Below, piece by piece: positions 1 to 9,740 of a DNA stretch of 64,000 bases (positions are counted from its first letter, which is position 1; every line of letters begins with the position of its first letter). A program made the translations under genes and the position numbers. The notes under the pieces are model-generated. The model did not search any database. It was given only the letters and a program-made list of their open reading frames with translations, and was not told the DNA's origin. This stretch comes from Legionella hackeliae (GTDB lineage Bacteria; Pseudomonadota; Gammaproteobacteria; Legionellales; Legionellaceae), in NCBI RefSeq assembly GCF_000953655.1, contig NZ_LN681225.1:3361501-3425500 (forward strand), written 5' to 3'.

Positions 1-595
1 CCTTGTAATCAAGGAGTAAGCAACCTGCTTTATTGCAAAAACGCATCCTTGTAAAATAATTGGTGATAACTCGAAGTCTTGTGAGCCCTGTTAAATCATT
101 TGCCCAACAAGACGGTTCATTGCCGTACATCTGTGAAAAAAAATCACGATAATTTTCACCTGATAGGGTTAACTCTAATTCACGTGCATAACGCTTTGCC
201 TCTGATAAATCCCAAACAGGAGGAATTCCAGCATGACACATGACAATTTCGAGTTCTTCATCATGCCATAAGATAGACTGTTTACGTAACCAATGCCCCA
301 ATTCTTCCCCATCGCTAGCAGCCAATACTGCATGTAAACTGTCATCAGCATTTTTATGGGGGTGCTCACCAAAGAGTTTATTCAATAAATGTAAATCATG
401 ATTACCCAATGTGATGCGAGGAGTCAAAGGCAACTGCTTTACAAAACGCAATACCTCAAGAGATTGTGGGCCGCGATTTACGAGATCGCCCACGAACCAT
501 AATCTATCTCTTCTTTCATCGAAATGAATATGCTCAAGCAGACGTTGCAAAGGTTCATAACAACCCTGAACATCGCCAATTGCATAATCAGACAC
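1..595 (-). CDS. apaH: Bis(5'-nucleosyl)-tetraphosphatase, symmetrical (partial)
   Basis: Metallophosphatase that splits diadenosine tetraphosphate (Ap4A) into two ADP. The translation from a GTG at 595 begins [20 protein letters not shown] and shows the calcineurin-like metal motifs in order: [17 protein letters not shown]. The C-terminus is cut off by the left edge of the window. The start overlaps the last 8 bases of the upstream gene, and a GGGGGTGA ribosome-binding site lies just ahead of it, so the two genes are translationally linked. Apart from the missing end nothing is unusual. The identification rests on motif order and the characteristic N-terminus. Confidence 0.93.
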   Translation of the reverse strand, partial: MSDYAIGDVQGCYEPLQRLLEHIHFDERRDRLWFVGDLVNRGPQSLEVLRFVKQLPLTPRITLGNHDLHLLNKLFGEHPHKNADDSLHAVLAASDGEELGHWLRKQSILWHDEELEIVMCHAGIPPVWDLSEAKRYARELELTLSGENYRDFFSQMYGNEPSCWANDLTGLTRLRVITNYFTRMRFCNKAGCLLLDYK

Positions 596-1931
596 CGTTA
601 GTCACCCCCGGTTTTAACAGGGTTTGCACGGCAGGTGCTGTTAGTGGCTGCCATTTACCATTTGCATTTAAATGGGGAATAGGACTAATGATTGAATTCG
701 ATTGTTGACGCGTGAAATGGCTGTGAAACTGAGTTTGATAAATAAGTTCCGTAGCTGAAATAGTGCTCGATTTCCCTGTATTCAAATGATTCACCTGCAC
801 TTTTGCAGGCAAGGCAACCGCATAATCGGCAAAAACAATACCATTATGCATTTGCTGTGTATTGCTCTGTTCGAAACGAGAATGAATAGTGCCATCCGGA
901 GCCAGGCGATGTAAACCGAGTGACAGAAAGCCATTTTGAATAGCCTGCCAATTCTTATATTCAGGATGTTCGCGCACAAATAATTTAAAAATATCAGGCG
1001 ACATCAGCATTCCGCCGGGTACCATAAATAAAGGTGACTTATTAACCATGATACGGCCAGCATCCAACGCCTTAGTGAGCCATTGAATAAACTCTACACC
1101 CAGTTGTTGCTCAATTTCGGAGATGGATTCAGGTACACCACCAGCAAAGGTGCTAACACGTCCGTAACGTCCTCCCCGTGAGCCGTAATTTCGCACCATC
1201 ATTTGGTTAAAATAACGCTGCAAAGCAATAGCATTCGCTCTTATTAGAATAGCGCCAAGCGTACCAGCTCCCTGTAAATCTTCATTAAGGAGGGCAAGCC
1301 AAACTGCCAAGACTTGCGGATGGGAGGCAATCCAGGCAAATCCACTCGCTGGCATGAGGAGTCGAGCCAATAACAGATTAAGGCGGCGGCGAAAGTCTTC
1401 ATCCGTTTCTTTCTGGAATTCATAACTGTAATGACTTCCCACAGCGACTAAACTTTCAAGTAAAGGGTTCCACTGTTTTAAGAATTGACCATGATTATCA
1501 TAAAGTTCAATTTGAAAATCGATGTGTAGCTTGGCAACACCCTGTAATATTGCCGCTGAAAAAAGGGCGTACTGCCACAGTTTTTGCTCTTCAGACAGTT
1601 CTGCTTGACCTTCTTGAATGATGTATTGTTTAAAAAGCGAAAGCGCCGCTTCGGTGCGATTTAAAGCATGATCCAAAAAACCACCTTGGTGAGAATAATA
1701 GCTATTGGCGGTCTCAGGCAAATTTTGACAATGATTCACAAAATTATGCATAAGACTTAAGCACAAACTATCAAAGCGCGCTTCTTCCAAAGCACTCGCC
1801 TCTTTAATTTGAGTAACTAATACTTTTCGCTTTTCTTCAGCTAATAAAAGTGGGGCTTGAACAATGCGTGTTAAGTCACTCAAGGCTTTTGCGTTTAGCG
1901 ACTTCGCTTTCTTTCCATAACGGTTAAACAA
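588..1931 (-). CDS. TraI_2/MobH-type domain protein, chromosomal
   Basis: Function unknown. The central stretch has an [10 protein letters not shown] motif like the HD-type helix of the TraI_2 (MobH relaxase) N-terminal domain. The C-terminal third ([10 protein letters not shown], then [18 protein letters not shown]) resembles the companion C-terminal domain of the same relaxase family. The open frame reaches a TTG at 1943, but a GGAGG lies inside that extension and is ideally spaced for a second TTG at 1931, so I place the start there (about 447 residues). It sits between rsmA and apaH with no plasmid or conjugation genes nearby, so a role as a relaxase is doubtful. It may be a domesticated nucleic-acid or nucleotide hydrolase. 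Confidence 0.6.
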   Translation of the reverse strand: MFNRYGKKAKSLNAKALSDLTRIVQAPLLLAEEKRKVLVTQIKEASALEEARFDSLCLSLMHNFVNHCQNLPETANSYYSHQGGFLDHALNRTEAALSLFKQYIIQEGQAELSEEQKLWQYALFSAAILQGVAKLHIDFQIELYDNHGQFLKQWNPLLESLVAVGSHYSYEFQKETDEDFRRRLNLLLARLLMPASGFAWIASHPQVLAVWLALLNEDLQGAGTLGAILIRANAIALQRYFNQMMVRNYGSRGGRYGRVSTFAGGVPESISEIEQQLGVEFIQWLTKALDAGRIMVNKSPLFMVPGGMLMSPDIFKLFVREHPEYKNWQAIQNGFLSLGLHRLAPDGTIHSRFEQSNTQQMHNGIVFADYAVALPAKVQVNHLNTGKSSTISATELIYQTQFHSHFTRQQSNSIISPIPHLNANGKWQPLTAPAVQTLLKPGVTNGV

Positions 1932-1969
1932 ATCAACCTCCAAGATCAGGCATGTACTATTATTTTACA

Positions 1970-2740
1970 CTAATTGCTCACAAATTTCGCTATTTGAACA
2001 TAATCTTTAATGCTTAATTGTTCAGGGCGCAAACCTGGATCAATACCTAATTCAGTCAGCTGGGCTGCACTGAGTACAGACTTTAAATTATTTGCTAACG
2101 TTTTACGTCGCATTGAAAAAGCTTGAGCCACTAAAGGCTCCAAAGCACTAACATCCACCTCAGGATAAGGAGAATTCAAATAAGGTGTTAAACGCACTAT
2201 TGCCGAATCAACCTTCGGCTGTGGATAAAAAGCCTCAGGGGGCACATCAAACAAATACTCTACATCACAGCGGTACTGCAACATAACACTCAGCCGTCCG
2301 AATGCTTTCGTGCCTGGATTGGCGCTCATGCGTAATACAACCTCTTTTTGTAGCATAAAATGCATATCTTCAATAAGTGGGGCATAGTCAAGTAAATGCA
2401 AGAGTAGCGGTGTCGAAATGTTGTAAGGCAAATTGCCTATTACCCGCAAATGTTTACCCAATTGGCTAAAGTCTACGGTCAATGCATCGCCAGCAATTAG
2501 ATGCAGTTTATTCATGGCAGCGGGCATGGCTGTCAAATGAGCCTGTAAATCGGTATCAATTTCAATCGCAGTTAAACGCTTTAATTGCCGCAGTAAAGGT
2601 TCAGTCAATGCACCAAGTCCAGGACCAATTTCAACAATGTTATCATTTTCCTGTAAATTCAAAGCGCTCAAGATTTTATGGATAATCGCTTTATCTTGTA
2701 AAAAATTTTGGCCAAAGCGCTTACGTGGATGATGCTTCAC
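1970..2740 (-). CDS. rsmA: 16S rRNA adenine(1518/1519) dimethyltransferase KsgA
   Basis: SAM-dependent enzyme that dimethylates two adjacent adenines near the 3' end of 16S rRNA during late 30S assembly. 256 residues, normal for the family. Visible motifs are RFGQNFLQD at the N-terminus, the SAM-binding [11 protein letters not shown] (about 37-47), and the NLPYNIS catalytic motif (about 103-109). The C-terminal part carries the usual [10 protein letters not shown] segment. The start codon is GTG at 2740, with AGGTGA six bases upstream. It is followed after a short gap by the TraI-like gene and apaH, which recalls the ksgA-apaG-apaH order of other gammaproteobacteria. Confidence 0.97.
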   Translation of the reverse strand: MKHHPRKRFGQNFLQDKAIIHKILSALNLQENDNIVEIGPGLGALTEPLLRQLKRLTAIEIDTDLQAHLTAMPAAMNKLHLIAGDALTVDFSQLGKHLRVIGNLPYNISTPLLLHLLDYAPLIEDMHFMLQKEVVLRMSANPGTKAFGRLSVMLQYRCDVEYLFDVPPEAFYPQPKVDSAIVRLTPYLNSPYPEVDVSALEPLVAQAFSMRRKTLANNLKSVLSAAQLTELGIDPGLRPEQLSIKDYVQIAKFVSN

Positions 2741-2800
2741 TTTGTTTCACCTAAAAACAAAGCCGAAATTATAGCAAATTATAATGATTAGGCTAAGTTA

Positions 2801-4843
2801 TTAAACATTATTTTTGTAGATTTTTACCCTGTCTTTCCCTGCCTGTTTTGCCGCATAGAGTGCTTGGTCTGCTGCCTTGATTATATCGTCAATTGTACCA
2901 CCATGTTTGGGGGCTTCTGCGACGCCAATTGAGATAGTCACATTCGTTAATGTTTTATTTTTATAAGTAATTGGTGTTTCTTTTAAAAGCTCACGAAATC
3001 GATCTAATTTTTGGGCTGCGGGCTCTATTGTAGTATTCAATAAAGCAACAACAAATTCCTCTCCCCCATAACGAAAAGAGATATCACTATCACGAAAATT
3101 TTTCTTTAATAATAAACTCAGTAATTTGAGAACTTCATCACCTGCCAAATGGCTGTAATTGTCATTAAAATTTTTAAAATTATCGATATCAAGCATAGCG
3201 ACACATAATGTCGTTTTTTCGCGTGCAAGCCTTATTAATTCTCTTGATAAAAGATCATTCAAATAACGCCGATTGTATAAATTCGTCAAAGGATCGTGCA
3301 GGGAAAGTTCATTTAAAGACGTTCTCAAGTTAATATTGGCTAAAGCTAATTTCACAATATTACCAAAGGCTATTGCCATATCTTGTTGATGTTGCGTTAA
3401 TTTTTTTCCGGCTCCCGCGAATAAATGAATAACGCCAATGAGATCATTTTGCACAATGAGAGGCAATCCAATGTAGCCTCCTTGCGGGGGCTTAATATAA
3501 TGATGACAGGGAATGCTTTTCTGCGGATCATTGACCGCGATAATGTCAGCCTCACGAATTACAAAACAATCCATTGGCGAAAATAACTTCGAAAGTATTT
3601 GAAGCTCTCCCCATTGAAGCACTGTTTCCACTTGATTAATTGATTTGTTAAACACCATTAATCCCCCACTTAGTCCCGGGAATAAATCCTGAGCGACCAA
3701 GAGAATACGTGGATAAGCTTCTTCTGCTGAAATACAAATTTGTAACGATCGATTTAATTTATTGAGTAAATTTTCATCGTGTTCCAACAATTTCAGCTCA
3801 TTTAATGTTTCCAGAGTTTTTTCATTAAGTTGTCGCATTTTTTCTTCACTTTCAACACGGTCACTGACATCCTTCATTTGTAAAATAAAATTAATCGGTT
3901 CCCCCTGCTCATCTCGAATTAAGGACAGACTTACCATCGCCCAAATAACACTCCCATCTTTACGTATAAAGCGTCTCTCAAGATGAGAAATACGCATATC
4001 GCCTTTAAGAATTTTTGTCATGGATTCTTTGGTCATTAATACATCATCATGATAAGTAATTTCCAAAAGATTTTTATTGCTTAATTCCTGATCGCTATAA
4101 CCAAGAATATCTTGCATCGTTCGATTCGCATGAATGCAGTTTCCTTCTGGGGATACGATCACCATGCCTATGGGAGCATTTTCTAGAGTATTTCGAAAAT
4201 TTTCTTCACTGCGCTTTAAATCAAGCAAAAGATTTGAACTATACAATTCGAGATAAATTGATTTCAGCAAAAACGTATTCGCCCCCCAGCTAGCAAATAT
4301 TACCAAAGAGACATAAAGCAGCGCTGCCAAAAATAAAATAACTGAAAGTGAACTGGTAATCGAAACAGCCAAGAAAAGCATTACTAGCCAAATTGGCATC
4401 ATAAAACCAAGATAAGCCCTGTGATAAGTTAGCAATTTAGCAGCAGGAGCACCCAACAAACCCGCAAAATAGACAAAAATTACCACTCGAAGAAGTGGGT
4501 CATCTACATAAAAAAAGAGCAATCCTCCTAATGCCCAGAATATACCTGATTGTAGATTATTTAAGATGAAATAATTTTTCCAAAACGCTGGGTGCAGCAA
4601 TGTGGGTAAATTTTTTTCCCGATAATAAAAAAAGACGATCATTGCCCGCAAACAGTTGTTAACTACAACCATTAAAATTAACCAGGCGATGACTAACTTT
4701 TGATTAGTTACTTTTGGCCATAGTAGGACTGTGTATAATATCACAGCAAAGAAATCAGCCAGGATAACAAACTGAAAATTCTTGTAGGATTCTCTAATTA
4801 ATTTTTCATCTATCTGTGACTTAGAAACCCCTGGAAAGTCCAT
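2801..4843 (-). CDS. Membrane-bound PAS-GAF-GGDEF diguanylate cyclase
   Basis: Predicted inner-membrane sensor that makes the second messenger cyclic di-GMP. 680 residues. About six hydrophobic segments lie between residues 24 and 190. A PAS/PAC domain (about 211-330, PIGMVIVSPEGN) is followed by a short helical linker, a GAF-like domain (about 355-505) and a C-terminal GGDEF domain. The active-site signature is GGEEF (593-597), and an inhibitory RxxD site (RDSD, 584-587) stands the usual five residues before it, so the enzyme is probably active and product-inhibited. No EAL domain is present. The signal sensed is unknown. It is monocistronic by spacing. Confidence 0.92.
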   Translation of the reverse strand: MDFPGVSKSQIDEKLIRESYKNFQFVILADFFAVILYTVLLWPKVTNQKLVIAWLILMVVVNNCLRAMIVFFYYREKNLPTLLHPAFWKNYFILNNLQSGIFWALGGLLFFYVDDPLLRVVIFVYFAGLLGAPAAKLLTYHRAYLGFMMPIWLVMLFLAVSITSSLSVILFLAALLYVSLVIFASWGANTFLLKSIYLELYSSNLLLDLKRSEENFRNTLENAPIGMVIVSPEGNCIHANRTMQDILGYSDQELSNKNLLEITYHDDVLMTKESMTKILKGDMRISHLERRFIRKDGSVIWAMVSLSLIRDEQGEPINFILQMKDVSDRVESEEKMRQLNEKTLETLNELKLLEHDENLLNKLNRSLQICISAEEAYPRILLVAQDLFPGLSGGLMVFNKSINQVETVLQWGELQILSKLFSPMDCFVIREADIIAVNDPQKSIPCHHYIKPPQGGYIGLPLIVQNDLIGVIHLFAGAGKKLTQHQQDMAIAFGNIVKLALANINLRTSLNELSLHDPLTNLYNRRYLNDLLSRELIRLAREKTTLCVAMLDIDNFKNFNDNYSHLAGDEVLKLLSLLLKKNFRDSDISFRYGGEEFVVALLNTTIEPAAQKLDRFRELLKETPITYKNKTLTNVTISIGVAEAPKHGGTIDDIIKAADQALYAAKQAGKDRVKIYKNNV

Positions 4844-5100
4844 CTATTTTTTCCTTAGCGGTAGCACTTTCAATTAAACGTGATACAACGTCTCGGGCTA
4901 TACCAACCATTGGCATACAAGTCTTGTTATTAACAAAATACATTTTATAACTATAGCACGCCACTTATTGATTTTCTTTAAGTCTACGTCTTGATGTTTA
5001 TGGTAACTTTACAAGTATTGTCGCTTTTAAACCCTTAAACCTTTGAGGAACGAAAAGGACATGTTAGTTTAAGCCATAGCTACTAGAAAATTACAAATCC

Positions 5101-5826
5101 ATGCTTAATCATCTAATCGAGCTTCGTCGCCGCGCCGTCTATGTTGTATGCTTCTTTACCTTGTTTTTTTTCCTATTCTTTCTCTTCGCGGATAATCTAT
5201 TTCAAACCCTGGTAGCCCCTTTATTAAAGGCATTGGGGGCACGCGATGCATTAATTGCAACGCATATTACGTCTCCGGTGTTAACTCCACTTAAACTTGC
5301 AGCAGATGCGGCCTTTCTTTGTACTGCCCCTTTTGCTTTACTGCAACTTTGGCAATTTATTGCCCCGGGATTGTATAGGCATGAGCGCAATAATCTACGC
5401 GGAGCTCTCTTGATGAGTTTGCTTCTCTTTTTGCTAGGCATGCTATTTTGCTATTACATTGTCTTGCCATTCATGTTCCAGTTTTTTGCCAATGCCGTTC
5501 CCCCTAGTGTCAGATTGTTACCAGATATGGCTTATGCCCTGGATTTTATTACCCGTATGTTGCTGATATTTGGATTGTGCTTTCAAGTTCCACTGGTGTG
5601 TCTTGTCCTGGTGCGATTGGGATGGGTTGACCTTGTCCTGCTCAAAAAAATAAGACCTTATGTCATTGTTTCGGCCTTTACTCTAGGTATGTTATTAACT
5701 CCACCAGATGTGTTATCACAAGTTATGCTGGCTGTTCCGCTTTGCTTGCTCTATGAACTAGGACTTTTTTTGGTGGCAATTGTTCCTTCTTTGTCGCCTA
5801 AGGGGGAGGTATTAACCAAAGAATGA
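5101..5826 (+). CDS. tatC: Sec-independent protein translocase TatC
   Basis: Core receptor of the twin-arginine translocase in the inner membrane, which recognises the RR signal of folded exported proteins. 241 residues, six hydrophobic segments. The N-terminus LNHLIELRRR matches the conserved cytoplasmic start of TatC, and the LTPPDVLSQVMLAVPLCLLYE stretch matches the family signature before the last helices. No tatA or tatB is adjacent; in Legionella tatAB and tatC are known to be at separate loci. The ribosome-binding site is weak. The 3' end overlaps the end of the convergent membrane-protein gene by 29 bases. Confidence 0.95.
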   Translation: MLNHLIELRRRAVYVVCFFTLFFFLFFLFADNLFQTLVAPLLKALGARDALIATHITSPVLTPLKLAADAAFLCTAPFALLQLWQFIAPGLYRHERNNLRGALLMSLLLFLLGMLFCYYIVLPFMFQFFANAVPPSVRLLPDMAYALDFITRMLLIFGLCFQVPLVCLVLVRLGWVDLVLLKKIRPYVIVSAFTLGMLLTPPDVLSQVMLAVPLCLLYELGLFLVAIVPSLSPKGEVLTKE

Positions 5827-6907
5827 CAGGATTTATTACCGTATGTAATAAAATGACAAGTGCTAATACAGCTACCACAAAATAGCGGTCAATATAATGG
5901 AGAACACCGGTGCTATTCGATTGAAAGGGCGCTCTCTGCTTAAGCCAACGACTTACAGCGGCGCATACCGGAAGATAAAGTAGCGCAACAATTTCTATAA
6001 ATATACGCGCCTCCATAAAGTTTCCAACAAGCAAGAGCATTAAAAAATAACCGAGTGCAACATAACGTAAAGGCCGATATTGCAAAGGTATAAAATCATA
6101 GAAAGCAAACCAGAACAACGGCAAACCCGCTAAACAAAAGACAAATAGCAACACATGTTCTTTTGAAAACAACCAGGCGAGGTTCACTTCATAATGAGTA
6201 TAATGAGATGCTCTGTAGTAAAACTCGATCATGTCCCCAGGGAATCCCTGCACCAGCCATAAAATAATTAGCCTGGCTATTACGTAGGCCAGAATGGACA
6301 ATATTAACGGTTTGATAATAGATGAGAACCGTTGCCAATGAGTAGCTGGAATGAGTAAAACTAATAAGAAGCTGCTTTCTCGATTAAATGTCGCGATAAA
6401 TACCAGCGGAATGAAATAAAGCCATTGTGTCCGTAAGCACAGCAATAAACCTGTGAGCATGAAAAAAAGCGAAGCGCTGTCATAAGGATAATAGACTGTC
6501 GCCTCTCCAGTAATAGAAAAACGATAATTTACTACAGTGACAAGCGGAAGCAACAAGATAAATAACCAACTTAACAATTTAGCCTGAAGCGGCTCAAATT
6601 CTTCCCGCATTAATTGTTTCAGCACTAGATACGATAAGCTAATTGCAATTAATTCAATCAGTAAAAATATCTCATTCACCTGCAAAGGAATAAAAAAAGC
6701 AAGACTCCTCGCCAGAGCCGGTATTAATAATCGCTGTCCAAAAGGTAGGCGGGCAGAAAACTCAAAAAGCTGTTGAAACGTAGCGTCAATGTAGCGACCT
6801 GTGAGCTTAATATGAAGGAAGGTATAAGCGACAAGCAATCCAACTGTTATGAAGCGTAACTTATAACTTAGCAAATCCTTATTCATCGCTGCCAAAGATT
6901 CATTCAA
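5798..6907 (-). CDS. Polytopic membrane protein, possibly GT-C-like
   Basis: Not recognised as a named family. 369 residues with roughly ten hydrophobic segments across the length and a short charged N-terminus. The loop YPYDSASLFF and the NRES motif resemble loops of GT-C-fold membrane glycosyltransferases and EpsG-like proteins, but the likeness is weak and no catalytic DD or EXD pair can be assigned. The first codon of the open frame is TTG at 6907; an ATG eight codons in (6886) is an alternative, and neither has a good ribosome-binding site. It converges on tatC with a 29-base overlap. Confidence 0.6.
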   Translation of the reverse strand: MNESLAAMNKDLLSYKLRFITVGLLVAYTFLHIKLTGRYIDATFQQLFEFSARLPFGQRLLIPALARSLAFFIPLQVNEIFLLIELIAISLSYLVLKQLMREEFEPLQAKLLSWLFILLLPLVTVVNYRFSITGEATVYYPYDSASLFFMLTGLLLCLRTQWLYFIPLVFIATFNRESSFLLVLLIPATHWQRFSSIIKPLILSILAYVIARLIILWLVQGFPGDMIEFYYRASHYTHYEVNLAWLFSKEHVLLFVFCLAGLPLFWFAFYDFIPLQYRPLRYVALGYFLMLLLVGNFMEARIFIEIVALLYLPVCAAVSRWLKQRAPFQSNSTGVLHYIDRYFVVAVLALVILLHTVINPVILWLIPPP

Positions 6908-6972
6908 GAATCATCGAGGCTAACCGATATCGACATTAAAAGGCAAGAACTGACAACGATATGGAGTGAATG

Positions 6973-7284
6973 ATGAAAAAGGAAGCAAAATTCAACGTCG
7001 GCGACTGTGTGATTCATAAACAACAGGGTTATCGCGCTGTCATCATTGATATTGATCCTTTTTTTCAACCCTCTGGTCGTATTAATCCTCAGGTTTTTAA
7101 GCGTGAATTTGCAACACGCAACCCATGGTATCGACTGTTAGTTGATGAAAGCAATCAAATGACCTATGTCGAAGAATGCTTGCTAATCATAGACTTAAGT
7201 AAAAATATTATTGATAACCCGCAATTACGCAATTACCTGTATGAAAACCAGGGCAACTATCGCAGTAATAGCTGCCTGCATTAG
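6973..7284 (+). CDS. hspQ: Heat shock protein HspQ-like (YccV family)
   Basis: Small hemimethylated-DNA-binding/HspQ family protein. In enterobacteria HspQ helps degradation of denatured DnaA and activates Lon. About 103 residues. It has the family pattern FNVGDCVIHKQQGYRAVIIDIDP at the N-terminus, followed by NPWYRLLVD and TYVEECLL. Two ATGs stand side by side at 6970 and 6973; the GGAG at 6963-6966 is too close to the first, so the second is preferred. The C-terminal 25 residues are poorly conserved. It ends convergent with a small membrane protein gene. Confidence 0.85.
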   Translation: MKKEAKFNVGDCVIHKQQGYRAVIIDIDPFFQPSGRINPQVFKREFATRNPWYRLLVDESNQMTYVEECLLIIDLSKNIIDNPQLRNYLYENQGNYRSNSCLH

Positions 7285-7288
7285 ACAA

Positions 7289-7483
7289 TTAAGTATGCCT
7301 TAGCATAAAAACAAGAAAGGCAATAAAACCTATCAAAATAAGCGCTAATAAGCCCATAGTAGCAAAACTTTTGCTAAAACTTTCTCGGGTAAACAGCTCA
7401 GGACGCCCTTTAATGGTACGATATAAAATCCATACAATAAGTCCTGCCCCCACAATCCCCAGAATTTGATACAAAGTTTCCAT
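7289..7483 (-). CDS. Small two-helix membrane protein
   Basis: 64 residues with two hydrophobic helices (about 5-24 and 42-62) separated by a basic loop (RTIKGRPELFTRESFSKS). The family is not recognised. The start codon touches the last base of fre, so it is probably co-translated with the ubiD-fre operon. It may be a membrane partner or simply a conserved hypothetical of this genus. It has normal codon use and a good N-terminal methionine, and the tight operon placement is the main support for it being real. Confidence 0.7.
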   Translation of the reverse strand: METLYQILGIVGAGLIVWILYRTIKGRPELFTRESFSKSFATMGLLALILIGFIAFLVFMLRHT

Positions 7484-8187
7484 TACTCACTCCCTTTTAT
7501 TTCTTCAAAAGCAAATGCATCGGAAAATAACTGTGCTCGCGGTACATCATGGGCAAGCAAAATATCTCTTATCGCGAAAACCATATCAAAAGGTCCTGCA
7601 ATGACTATCTGCCATTGCTTTAAATCAATAGCATGATGATCAAGAATTACAGAGGCCAGTGTTTCTTTACTCGTATTAGAAAGTAAGGAAAAATAATGAA
7701 AATGCTCAACATGAGCTTGCCATTGCATTACTTTTTCGTCCATATATAAATCGCTTTGGGAGCGAGCGCCCCAAAATAATTCAAATGAACGCTTATCATT
7801 TGTCGCCAGCAATTGCTCGATCATTGCCTTAATCGGTGCAAAACCGGTGCCACCAGCGATAAACAAAATAGGTATATTGGGAGATAATTTATTAAGATGA
7901 CAATCACCCCGAGGTATACCAATTTTGACCTCCCCTTTTTCTTTAATTTCAGCCAAGAGTTGTTGATTGGCGACATTATCCTGACTATGACGAATATGTA
8001 ATTCATAGTGATGTGACCCCAAAGGGGCATTGGCAATAGAATAACTTAGCTCCCCGCTCTGAGTCAGGAGTTGTAAATATTGTCCGGGTTGATAATCCAG
8101 ATATTTCGCAGGTTTTAATACAACTTGTAAAATACTATCGGTAAGCGGTGTTATTCGCTCAACCTGAGCGGTAATCGATTTCCTCAT
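7483..8187 (-). CDS. fre: NAD(P)H-flavin reductase
   Basis: Oxidoreductase that reduces free flavins with NAD(P)H. Reduced FMN is also needed to make the prenyl-FMN cofactor of UbiD, its operon partner. About 234 residues. The FAD-binding domain shows PGQYLQLL and YSIANAPLG; the NAD domain has [11 protein letters not shown] (glycine-rich loop) and ends with the usual FSDAF segment. The start is the ATG at 8187, which overlaps the ubiD stop in an ATGA junction. The longer open frame reaching 8211 runs into ubiD and is not needed. Confidence 0.93.
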   Translation of the reverse strand: MRKSITAQVERITPLTDSILQVVLKPAKYLDYQPGQYLQLLTQSGELSYSIANAPLGSHHYELHIRHSQDNVANQQLLAEIKEKGEVKIGIPRGDCHLNKLSPNIPILFIAGGTGFAPIKAMIEQLLATNDKRSFELFWGARSQSDLYMDEKVMQWQAHVEHFHYFSLLSNTSKETLASVILDHHAIDLKQWQIVIAGPFDMVFAIRDILLAHDVPRAQLFSDAFAFEEIKGSE

Positions 8188-9653
8188 AGCTCTAATCCCA
8201 ACTCTGGCCAATATCCTTCAACTTGTTGTAACACTTCCTTTGTCATTACTATGGGTTTTCCCCACTCTCTTTGTGTTTCACCAGGCCATTTACTGGTGGC
8301 ATCCAGACCCATTTTTGAGCCTAATCCAGAAATGGGTGATGCAAAATCAAGATAATCAATGGGAGTATTATCAATCATCACCGTGTCACGCATAGGATCC
8401 ATTCGTGTGGTAATAGCCCAAATGACATCCTGCCAATTCCGCGCATCAATATCGTCGTCGCAAACAATAACAAATTTAGTGTACATAAATTGCCTGAGAA
8501 AAGACCAAACCGCCATCATGATACGCTTTGCATGCCCCGGGTATTGTTTCTTAATGGTCACCACAGCAAGACGATAAGAGCAACCCTCAGGAGGTAAATA
8601 AAAATCCACAATTTCTGGAAATTGTTTTTGTAGCAATGGGACAAACACTTCATTTAACGCTAAACCTAAAATTGCCGGCTCATCCGGTGGTCGTCCAGTG
8701 TAGGTACTATGATAAATAGGCCGGTCGCGGTGAGTGATACGCTCCACAGTAAATATGGGAAACGATTGCACTTCATTGTAATAGCCGGTGTGGTCACCAA
8801 AAGGACCTTCATCGGCTTGTGATCCAGGCTCAATATATCCCTCTAAAATAATTTCCGCACTCGCAGGGACATGTAAATCATTACCCAGACAAGAGACAAG
8901 TTGAGTACGCTGACCACGTAATAAACCAGCAAAGGCATATTCTGACAATGTATCCGGCACTGGGGTAACCGCAGCTAATATTGTGGCAGGATCAGCACCT
9001 AACGTTACGGCAATAGGAAAACGCTCGTTAGGATGAGCCTCCTGCCACGCTTGATAATCCAAAGCCCCCCCTCGATGAGACAACCAGCGCATAATCAGTT
9101 TATTTTTTGCAATCACCTGCTGTCGGTAAATTCCCATGTTTTCCCGATTTTGATAGGGTCCTTTCGTTGTCACTAATCCCCAGGTAATCAGTGGGGCTAC
9201 ATCCCCTGGCCAGCAAGTTTGTATGGGCAGGCGAAAGAGATTTACCTCGTCTTTTTCCCAAACATGGGTTTGGCAGGGCGCATTGCTGACGTATTTTGGA
9301 GCCATGTTTAATGCCTGTTTTAGCAAGGGCAATTTCGTAAAGGCATCTTTAAATCCCTTAGGCGGCTCTGGTTCTTTTAAAGCAGCCAGTAATTTTCCCA
9401 CCTCTCGTAAAGCTGCAATAGATTCTTCGCCCATTCCAAGCGCCACGCGCTCTACAGTTCCAAATAAATTGGTTAAGACAGGAACGTCATAGTCTTTGGG
9501 ATTCGTAAAAAGAAGTGCAGGTCCTCCTCCTCTTAACACCCTATCGCTAACTACGGTCATTTCAAGGTAGGGAGAAACGGGATATTCAATCCGCTTAAGC
9601 AAATCGCGAGTTTCTAACTGTGCAATAAAATCGCGAAGATCAGCATATTTCAT
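8184..9653 (-). CDS. ubiD: 3-octaprenyl-4-hydroxybenzoate carboxy-lyase
   Basis: Prenyl-FMN-dependent decarboxylase in ubiquinone biosynthesis. 489 residues, the usual length. It begins [14 protein letters not shown] and carries UbiD-family hallmarks such as [21 protein letters not shown] and the C-terminal stretch [11 protein letters not shown] with [12 protein letters not shown], which hold the metal and cofactor site. The ribosome-binding site is weak. It is the first gene of the ubiD-fre-small membrane protein operon. Confidence 0.97.
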   Translation of the reverse strand: MKYADLRDFIAQLETRDLLKRIEYPVSPYLEMTVVSDRVLRGGGPALLFTNPKDYDVPVLTNLFGTVERVALGMGEESIAALREVGKLLAALKEPEPPKGFKDAFTKLPLLKQALNMAPKYVSNAPCQTHVWEKDEVNLFRLPIQTCWPGDVAPLITWGLVTTKGPYQNRENMGIYRQQVIAKNKLIMRWLSHRGGALDYQAWQEAHPNERFPIAVTLGADPATILAAVTPVPDTLSEYAFAGLLRGQRTQLVSCLGNDLHVPASAEIILEGYIEPGSQADEGPFGDHTGYYNEVQSFPIFTVERITHRDRPIYHSTYTGRPPDEPAILGLALNEVFVPLLQKQFPEIVDFYLPPEGCSYRLAVVTIKKQYPGHAKRIMMAVWSFLRQFMYTKFVIVCDDDIDARNWQDVIWAITTRMDPMRDTVMIDNTPIDYLDFASPISGLGSKMGLDATSKWPGETQREWGKPIVMTKEVLQQVEGYWPELGLEL

Positions 9654-9740
9654 AATAACTGTTCAGATATAAAATTCCGTTGATTATCGCACAGGCTGTA
9701 GTAGACAGAAATAACTATTACACATCTTAAGACCAATGGA

